From NCBI RefSeq assembly GCF_030269925.1, contig NC_085127.1, forward strand, positions 4,657,501-4,721,500: a stretch of 64,000 nucleotides of DNA. Direction: 5' to 3'. Position numbers and translations under genes: made by a program. Positions 59,801 to 64,000 of the stretch are shown piece by piece. The number at the start of each line of letters is the position of its first letter. The first letter of the stretch is position 1. The stretch comes from Bombyx mori. Taxonomy: Eukaryota > Arthropoda > Insecta > Lepidoptera > Bombycidae. Under the pieces are notes generated by a model. That model did not search any database and was not told the DNA's origin. It was given only the letters and a program-made list of their open reading frames with translations.

Positions 59801-62800
59801 CAAACCGAAACGCATTACTGCTTCACGGTAGAAATAGGCAGGGTGGTGGTACCTACCCGTGCGGACTCAAGATATCCTACCACCAGTAAATACTAATAAA
59901 CTTGTTGATATTGAACAATACTTAATACCGTAATCACCACATAGTTACCTGGCTTCCTATAAAGAACGAGAAGATATAATGTCATGAAAACAAACATTGT
60001 AGTCAGTGCCATCGCCCAGCTGATTATCATCATTATTGAAGCACACATTAGGAACCCGGCCAACGATAGCCATTTGTTGTAATACTGCAAAAATATATAT
60101 TTATTAACTCTGTTGCGAATAAAACAAATTAATAATAATAAACAAGTTGAAACAAACTACATAATTGTACGTACAATAGTCAGTTATAATTTCATAATCA
60201 ACAAATATTATGTTTTTACGTTGTGAATGCACGAACATTTTATGAATACACCTAAAAATTAAACGGGATTCTTCTATAGTTCAAATCCAGTAGATTTGTG
60301 ACTGATTCCGTTTGCCATTATATATTTTTTAAAACCATCGACTGCTTGCTTCTTATGATTCAGACTAAACATGTAAATTATTTTAGGAATTTTCTGATCT
60401 TAAAATATTGATAGGTGTATTATTATTAATAATAATAATATAATAATATTTACTAACAACCACACCACGTTAACCGGTCCCGTGATAAGTTCGTAAAGAA
60501 CTTGTGTTACAGGTACCAGATAACGGATATAAATGTAAGATTTTTATTATACACATACATATATTTAATATACATCCATAACCCTGGAAAATACATTTAT
60601 ATTTATCATACAATTATCTTCCCTTGGCGGGATTCGAACCCGCGACCCCCTTGTGTAGTGACCATGTCACTTACCACTACACCAGACGGCCTTTGTTATA
60701 TTGTTAATTGTTTGTTGTTATATTGTTAAATAGTTGAAGTAAACGATCGTTTCGAGCCAAATACGTATGATCTGGTATGTGAAATAATTGCTATTAGAGT
60801 ATCTACACACTAGTGGTAGGACCTCTTGTGAGTCCGCGCGGGAAGGTACCACCGCCCTGCCTACTCGTATGTCACTCGACATAATTTAAGCTCTTTGTTT
60901 ATTGTCAAACTTTTGTTTAAAGTCTGTCAAATTGAGAATAGTTAATAGTCTTTCACAATAGAACCATACTAATGCTCAAACTTATAATTTCAATTAATTA
61001 TAGTCGAATTTCGAGTACTGGGAGACCACTAGTGGGTATAGATGCGCAATCGTTGCTCTAAAAGTCTTGCTTATGTCCGCAATGAAACATTCCGACTTGA
61101 AATACAAAACTATTTGGAACAATCTCTAAAGGGCCTAGTATTCCAGTAGTGTTGTCTAGAGACTCCTAGTGTTGTCTAGAGTGTGGTGAGCCTGTTTGTT
61201 CAACTACTTATAAAACACTATATTTAGATTTGATTGATCTACTCACGCGAAACGTGGGTCGCCAATTAATTTGGTGAACGAATGCCGCGTGAAAGGTGCA
61301 AAAGTTAATAAGTGCGTATGAGGCCAAGTAAAAATTTGTTATCAACGGAGCAATCGCGTTCAAATTCGCTAAAACAAACACCGAAATATAGGCTTTAGTG
61401 AGACCTAGATAAAAAAAAATCAGGTAATCTTGTCAATAATACTTACCGATAAGTAGAAACAGTAAGGAAACGAAAAAGGTTAGTACGTATCCTCTGTAGG
61501 GCTCTCCGTGTCGTCCGTACGGTTTCGAGAAGAAGATGAGTCCTGGGTAGATGCGGTCGACGCCGAGCGCCTGGATGAGCCGCGGCACCGACAGCAAGTT
61601 GGTGAGCGCCGTGGACAGAGTCGCCGCCCAGCAGCCCGCGTAGATGAAGGGGCCCCAAGCCGACATTAACTGCATGATCTAAAACACATCATCACAAACA
61701 TCTAATAAACAACACACACACAACATTTCGAAGTCGTCGTGGCCTAAAAGATAGGAGACTCGGTGCATTCTTATCGAGCGATGCCAGTGTGTCAGTGTTC
61801 AAATCCCGCAGGCAAGTAAATTCTAAGAAATACTTAATGCATGTTCACGAATGACTTCCACGATAAAGGACTAACATCGTATAATTAAAATCAAACCAAC
61901 ATACAATATAATTTGCATAATTATCTGTGGTAGGGAGTCTTATGAGCCCGCACGGGTAGGTACCTCCACCCTGCCTATTGATGGCGCGAAGTAGTGATTG
62001 GTTCCGTTTTGAAGAGTGAAGTACCTAGCCGTTGTGCTATAGAAAGTCTAGATCTTAGAGTTCATGTCTCACGGTGAGCTGCGGTATTAACGATGTTATT
62101 TCTTCACCGTGGAAGTCAATCGTGAACATTTGTTAAGTACGTATTTTATTAGAAAAATTGGTACCCGCCGGCGGAATTCGAACATCGTTGCATCGCTAGA
62201 TACGGACGCACCGGACGTTTTATCCTTTAGGCCACGACGAAATCAATTGTTATTGATCTAAAATGAATTGATTACTTACCGCATAGTTATTGTGTAAGCC
62301 GTAACCGCAGTGAGGTTTGCAAGATTCGAGCGCGGCTGTTGTCAAGTTCGCGACGTTACCGCTCGCGTCCCTGAGGGCACCCATTCCCGACAGAATCACC
62401 ATTGTGAAATACGACGTGACTGATATGGCCAGCGCTAAAAGAGTACCTTTGGGAATTGCGACGGCTGGGTTCTAGAAAAAAAAAAAACAACAACATAGCG
62501 TAGTCAGGCTTAATCGATAAACATCTCAGTCTCAATATCATTATAACACGGTTGTTTTATCTTTTACTATCACGTATGACTGATTTTGGGAGTGAAAGCA
62601 TAATTCAGGAAAGCATAGGTACTGATGATGAGTTAAACAGAATGTCGAACTTTTGGAAACAAAGAATTGGAAAATAGAATCTCTTTAATATATTTTCCAA
62701 TTTAGTACTATTTTTTCCAAACTATTTGCAGGTAACCTGAGGGGTTATTCCAGCTACGTGCGGATGAGTACGTAACAGCTCAAGAGCAGCTGCTTCACGA

Positions 62801-63656
62801 ATGAATCTACTACCGGATCGGAATCGTGACCCGCTGAGAAGATCCGGCGAGAAACTCAGCGAGCTGATTCATGGGTTAGGTTGCACGGCGAACTCTTTGT
62901 CGAGTTCGACGAGTACGTTACCGGGGTCCCTAAGCCTGCTCCTAGTGTTAGAGCTGAAGGCGTCTAGTGCAAAGGTTATTGGATCTGATGGATCCGTAAG
63001 GACGGGTAGTATTCGTACAGCCAGGTGGCCTAATATGAAATAGCTATGAAGGGATGGCCGAGGACTCGATGTTGTTAGCGCGCGCTAGTTTATTAAAAAA
63101 ATAAAAAATGTTATTTGTGATCGCGAAAAACAAAGACAGTAAAGTTATCTAAAGGACATCTATTTCTGAAGCCATGATGGATCACATAGCAGATGACAGG
63201 AGTCACATTAGGGTTGGCACATAAAAATAATAAGTAAAGTAAATTAATAAATTTAAAGTTATTGAAACTTTCAAGAAAACCTCTGTCCTGAACCTTATGT
63301 ATCTATCTCTGAACCTTATTACGGTTAAGACTGTTACTCCATTTTTTATCGGGGTGGTTGGTGCAGCCCACTCATTTTTGCCATCTCATCAATCTACTGA
63401 AAGGTGTACTCAATAAGTCATAAAAGTTTTAATCGCCTAAAACATGTTCTGAGTGGGCGAATGTCAAGGTTTAGTGATTGAGCCGATATTTGTTTTGTCA
63501 AAATTATAATATTCACCTTGAGATCTCCACAAATGTTGGCCCCCGCCTGCACGCCAGTCACGGCGGGGAAGTAAACCGCGAAAACACTGAAGAAGTCGTG
63601 TTCGCGCCCTTCGCTGTAGCGAAAATTCGGGAGCCAGTTCTCCCGAATAGTTTGTA
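50787..63656 (-). CDS. NKCC/NCC-type cation-chloride cotransporter, SLC12 family (multi-exon, 5' partial)
   Basis: Plasma-membrane symporter of Na+ (and probably K+) with Cl-; insect members are Ncc69 and NKCC, and which one this is cannot be settled here. Exons on the minus strand: 63517-63656, 62280-62471, 61447-61678, 61247-61368, 59949-60084, 59214-59425, 58313-58554, 57399-57610, 56202-56356, 55403-55557, 53679-53818, 52473-52606, 50787-50888. All are GT-AG and in phase, 723 codons plus stop. Seen: [14 protein letters not shown] and [10 protein letters not shown] (TM6 and the ion-binding loop), PAVAIPKGT (TM7 start), [16 protein letters not shown] (TM8), YRGYVLTF (TM9), [11 protein letters not shown] (TM10), then the soluble C-terminal domain with [43 protein letters not shown] and [27 protein letters not shown] followed by [10 protein letters not shown] places it in the Na-dependent branch rather than the KCC branch. 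Confidence 0.95.
51140..51712 (-). mobile_element. 5'-truncated LINE (family C)
   Basis: Minus strand encodes a decayed reverse-transcriptase C-terminal region: [48 protein letters not shown], then a 3'UTR with GGCATTGCTGAAGTCCATCC and a T-run at its low end. Frames are broken. Lies in the last NKCC-type intron. Confidence 0.8.
51713..52317. other. Intron, unrecognised frame
   Basis: A 106-codon minus-strand frame (51884-52204) ends [20 protein letters not shown] and [17 protein letters not shown] do not recognise it and cannot exclude a transposon remnant. Confidence 0.3.
52318..52456 (+). repeat. Family B repeat, degraded
   Basis: CTGCGAAGCAATACTCTAGT and GAGCTCGCCCACCAGTC are recognisable. 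Confidence 0.5.
52473..52606 (-). CDS. NKCC-type exon: RHLRLRNLL / ITLPLPRK block
   Basis: Acceptor CTTGATGCAG, donor GTAATTTAC; 134 nt, phase 1 in, 0 out. Encodes [40 protein letters not shown] then LPRK, matching the NRYLRLREYL...VVMTLPMPRK block of insect NCC. It lies between two repeat fragments and has no long ATG-started frame. Confidence 0.92.
52692..52846 (+). mobile_element. LINE tail (family C) with nested RTE/CR1-like tail
   Basis: CTAGGCAGCGGCTTGG begins a family C tail, interrupted by TCCAGCAGTGGGCAGATAAA and (GAT)n at about 52775-52797, the common end of another lepidopteran LINE, before TGGCAATAAAATAA. Confidence 0.6.
52847..53391. other. Intron, nothing recognised
   Basis: AT-rich; short open frames next to the Bm1 copy do not match SLC12. 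Confidence 0.45.
53392..53637 (+). mobile_element. Bm1 SINE body
   Basis: Truncated Bm1 42 bp beyond an NKCC-type splice donor (antisense to the gene). Confidence 0.9.
53679..53818 (-). CDS. NKCC-type exon: LLSKFRIDYSDL block
   Basis: Acceptor AAAATCAG, donor GTACGA; 140 nt, phase 2 in, 1 out. Encodes [40 protein letters not shown] and KSEEKTG. Matches the MASLLSKFRIDFSDI region. A Bm1 copy ends 42 bp beyond the donor. Confidence 0.94.
53819..54926. other. Intron with an unassigned repeat
   Basis: 54478-54550 resembles 21650-21716 (AAAATGTCGTTAGCAAGATT versus AAAATGTCATAAGCGAGATT), suggesting a dispersed element around 54130-54560. No coding assignment. Confidence 0.4.
54927..55368 (+). mobile_element. 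Bm1 SINE, full length with tRNA-like head
   Basis: GAAGTCGTCGTGGCCTAACC (A-box region), GGTGTTCGAATCTCAGGC (B-box), leader, then the standard body and A-tail; about 440 bp. Ends 35 bp from an NKCC-type exon. Confidence 0.92.
55403..55557 (-). CDS. NKCC-type exon: [10 protein letters not shown] motif
   Basis: Acceptor TGTTTGCAG, donor GTATGTGTG; 155 nt, phase 0 in, 2 out. Encodes [40 protein letters not shown]. The (I)DVWWL.DDGGLTLL.PY block is diagnostic of NKCC/NCC. The three codons before it look shortened compared with the usual FQKKQGKKTIDVWWL. Confidence 0.95.
55613..56060. mobile_element. hAT-type MITE
   Basis: Terminal inverted repeats CAGTGATGGGCAAAG and TTTGCCCACCACTA; flanks TATATAGAC and ATTATAGAC look like an 8-bp target duplication with a change. 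Rich in GGCCCGC near both ends. The interior is noncoding. Confidence 0.8.
56202..56356 (-). CDS. NKCC-type exon: Ser-rich variable linker
   Basis: Acceptor TTGTTTTCAG, donor GTAAGTAATC; 155 nt, phase 1 in, 0 out, exactly bridging its neighbours. Encodes [20 protein letters not shown] and [18 protein letters not shown]. Low similarity is expected because this is the variable linker of the SLC12 C-terminal domain. Possible phosphorylation sites (RTSRRKLS) are only a motif observation. Without it the flanking exons do not join in frame. Confidence 0.78.
56384..56710 (+). repeat. Dispersed repeat (family D)
   Basis: TACGCTTTTATTAGCTTCAG to TTGTAAAAAAAGCGTG; starts 28 bp upstream of the acceptor of the 56202-56356 exon (gene on minus strand). 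Confidence 0.7.
56711..57180. other. Intron, nothing recognised
   Basis: Possible repeat remnant at 57000-57170 (GGCATGGGCGGAAACCAG, ATCAAAATCGGTTCAGTGGC). No exon recognised. Confidence 0.4.
57181..57372 (-). mobile_element. LINE 3' end (family C)
   Basis: Reverse family C tail: T-run, TTGCCCTTGTAGGCAGACGA, CAGCAATGCCAGGGGCAGAG, and reverse of the FKRGLWRVL codons; 26 bp from an NKCC-type exon. Confidence 0.82.
57399..57610 (-). CDS. NKCC-type exon: C-terminal domain, [10 protein letters not shown] and acidic segment
   Basis: Acceptor GTATTTTAG, donor GTATAC; 212 nt, phase 2 in, 1 out. Encodes [38 protein letters not shown] and an acidic run [19 protein letters not shown]. The frame stays open past the donor for several codons, so the exon end is inferred from phase with 56202-56356. 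Confidence 0.85.
57611..57928. other. Intron, nothing recognised
   Basis: Short intron part between an NKCC-type exon and a Bm1 copy. Confidence 0.45.
57929..58173 (-). mobile_element. Bm1 SINE body
   Basis: Reverse Bm1, same orientation as the gene. Confidence 0.88.
58313..58554 (-). CDS. NKCC-type exon: C-terminal domain, QASGLGKL motif
   Basis: Acceptor TTATAG, donor GTTAGT; 242 nt, phase 0 in, 2 out. Encodes [40 protein letters not shown] and [20 protein letters not shown]. The donor choice is forced by phase to the next exon (..[15 protein letters not shown]). Confidence 0.94.
58702..58945 (+). mobile_element. Bm1 SINE body
   Basis: Truncated Bm1 followed within 40 bp by a family B copy. 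Confidence 0.9.
58981..59165 (+). repeat. Family B repeat
   Basis: ACAGCCCACTGAGTTTCTCG to GCGAATAGGTAGGAAA; 49 bp from the exon at 59214. Confidence 0.82.
59214..59425 (-). CDS. NKCC-type exon: start of C-terminal cytoplasmic domain
   Basis: Acceptor CTACCCAG, donor GTTAGT (unusual +3 T); 212 nt, phase 1 in, 0 out. Encodes [40 protein letters not shown] and [19 protein letters not shown] and PQCLVMTG.P..RPALL are the corresponding human NKCC motifs. Confidence 0.94.
59645..59887 (-). mobile_element. Bm1 SINE with internal tandem expansion
   Basis: Reverse Bm1 missing the A-tail end. At about 59728-59782 the usual GTCTCAGTATAGTTACAAC block is replaced by repeats of AGTTAACAGTAACATA. Confidence 0.8.
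59949..60084 (-). CDS. NKCC-type exon: TM11-TM12
   Basis: Acceptor TTTTGCAG, donor GTAACTATG; 136 nt, phase 0 in, 1 out. Encodes [40 protein letters not shown] and LYRKP. Two hydrophobic helices followed by the RKP boundary to the cytoplasmic domain. Confidence 0.94.
60540..60695 (-). mobile_element. tRNA-derived SINE
   Basis: Reverse complement reads GGCCGTCTGGTGTAGTGGTA (A-box) and GCGGGTTCGAATCCCGCC (B-box), then a tail with GGGTTATGGATG. The T-arm pairs well but the acceptor stem does not, so this is a SINE head rather than a working tRNA gene. Confidence 0.75.
60809..60864 (+). mobile_element. Bm1 fragment
   Basis: Only the first 55 bp of the Bm1 body (TAGTGGTAGGACCTCTTGTG), followed by the Helitron-like part at 60890. 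Confidence 0.7.
60890..61032 (+). mobile_element. Helitron-like 3' part
   Basis: Matches the last third of the 14344-14762 family (TTATTGTCAAACTTTTGTT, TTATAGTCGAATTTCGAG) and ends CTAG before T. Confidence 0.65.
61247..61368 (-). CDS. NKCC-type exon: TM10
   Basis: Acceptor TTGTTTTAG, donor GTGAGT; 122 nt, phase 1 in, 0 out. Encodes [30 protein letters not shown] and [10 protein letters not shown], matching the [20 protein letters not shown] block of NKCC. No stop-to-stop frame with an ATG marks it, so it is easily missed. Confidence 0.95.
61447..61678 (-). CDS. NKCC-type exon: TM8-TM9
   Basis: Acceptor TGTTTTAG, donor GTAAGTATT; 232 nt, phase 0 in, 1 out. Encodes [54 protein letters not shown] and [18 protein letters not shown]. 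Strong match to the family block with LSSALASLVSAPK and NEPLRGYILTF. Confidence 0.96.
61740..62093 (+). mobile_element. Bm1 SINE with head, diverged
   Basis: Has the tRNA-like head (GAAGTCGTCGTGGCCTAAAA; B-box AGTGTTCAAATCCC mutated) and the body up to CTCACGGTGAGCTG, then joins a reverse Bm1 head at 62092. Confidence 0.8.
62092..62241 (-). mobile_element. Bm1 SINE head and leader, inverted
   Basis: Reverse complement GTCGTGGCCTAAAGGATAAA to the leader CACGATTGACTTCCACGGTG-type block. Body absent. Abuts the forward copy, giving heads at both outer ends. Confidence 0.82.
62280..62471 (-). CDS. NKCC-type exon: TM7 and large extracellular loop
   Basis: Acceptor after a long T tract (TTTCTAG), donor GTAAGT; exactly 64 codons, phase 0-0. 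Begins [20 protein letters not shown]. The loop holds two overlapping N-glycosylation sequons (NVT, NLT) and two cysteines ([14 protein letters not shown]), comparable to the glycosylated loop between TM7 and TM8 of NKCCs, though shorter than in human NKCC1. Confidence 0.95.
62740..63060 (-). mobile_element. LINE 3' end with family B tail
   Basis: Reverse complement of the family B start (CTCGCTGAGTTTCTCGCCGG, GATCCGGTAGTAGATTCAT-like) adjoining a GC-richer decayed coding end (62880-63050). Confidence 0.65.
63061..63516. other. Intron, nothing recognised
   Basis: No exon or repeat identity recognised. Confidence 0.45.
63517..63656 (-). CDS. NKCC-type exon: TM6 region
   Basis: Acceptor preceded by a 12-T tract on the minus strand (GGAATAG), donor GTGAAT; 140 nt, needs one base from an upstream exon outside the window, phase 0 out. 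Encodes [30 protein letters not shown] and [11 protein letters not shown]. The reading frame is also open through the T tract, so the exon start is set by the AG and by family alignment. Confidence 0.92.
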
Positions 63657-64000
63657 CTATTCCAAAAAAAAAAAATGGACACCTGTTGCTTAACATTTCT
63701 AGGTTATGATACGGTCTGCGAATATTATTCTAATTTTTTCTCTCTAATTCTAATAATCTAATTTTTTCACTGTAATATCTACCCGTGGTTTAACTCATAT
63801 TAAATTTGTACTCGGTCCATTTCTTATAATTAAAAGTATTATGCTTGTAATCGCATCACTTTAAAACTACTTGGTTGAATTTTTATAATCCAAACGGAAT
63901 TTTATAGAATATCATACTAATACCGAAAAGGATCAAAGATACATTTCTTGAAATTAGTCAAAGGTTATATCTGCGATATATCAGGTTATATTATATACTA
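63657..64000. other. Intron of the NKCC-type gene, window edge
   Basis: AT-rich; begins (minus-strand sense) upstream of the exon at 63517-63656. No further exon seen before the edge. Confidence 0.5.

Noticed and set aside
60600..60690. Possible tRNA gene on the minus strand
   Set aside because: A- and B-boxes and T-arm are good, but the 5' GGCCGTC does not pair with the 3' side; a SINE tail follows.

Overview
This window is insect genomic DNA, almost certainly from the silkworm Bombyx mori or a very close relative. The evidence is many copies of the Bm1 SINE (several with the tRNA-like head), lepidopteran-type Helitrons, mariner elements and LINE 3' ends, all sitting in long introns of two conserved animal genes. 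There are no bacterial features.

Gene 1 (+ strand, window start to 47802, 3'UTR perhaps to about 50.33 kb) is the orthologue of PTPN9/MEG2 (Drosophila Ptpmeg2). It encodes a CRAL-TRIO (Sec14) lipid-binding domain followed by a classical tyrosine phosphatase domain. Eleven exons or exon parts are visible: 1-8, 30582-30790, 34617-34729, 38538-38655, 39587-39663, 43139-43334, 44396-44559, 45545-45947, 46353-46429, 46511-46668 and 47731-47802. All splice phases agree and the visible exons give 530 codons plus stop. The start of the gene lies upstream of the window.

Gene 2 (- strand, window end to 50787) is a cation-chloride cotransporter of the SLC12 NKCC/NCC branch. Thirteen phase-consistent exons (723 codons plus stop) cover transmembrane helices 6-12 and the cytoplasmic C-terminal domain. 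Upstream exons lie beyond 64000. The two genes are convergent, with candidate poly(A) signals under 400 bp apart.

Layout. 1-13876: a near-identical direct tandem duplication with a period of 6965 bp inside the first Ptpmeg2 intron. Its junction at 6911/6912 falls inside the CRAL-TRIO exon, so a 62-bp exon remnant without its acceptor sits at 6912-6973. Each copy carries a damaged mariner, a second mariner-like fragment, SINE and LINE remnants and a CpG-rich segment with a CRE-type palindrome. 13877-30581: the rest of a 30.6-kb intron, with Bm1 copies and Helitrons. 30582-47802: the main exon cluster, with introns full of MITEs, LINE tails and SINEs. A tandem array at 43285-44035 has multiplied the 3' end of a Ptpmeg2 exon together with its 5' splice site. 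47803-50786: 3'UTR and intergenic region. 50787-63656: the NKCC-type gene with repeat-filled introns.

No CRISPR array, operon, functional tRNA or rRNA gene was seen. The most unusual structures are the exon-splitting tandem duplication, the exon-end/splice-donor minisatellite and a 35-bp perfect hairpin inserted in a Bm1 copy with an 8-bp target duplication.
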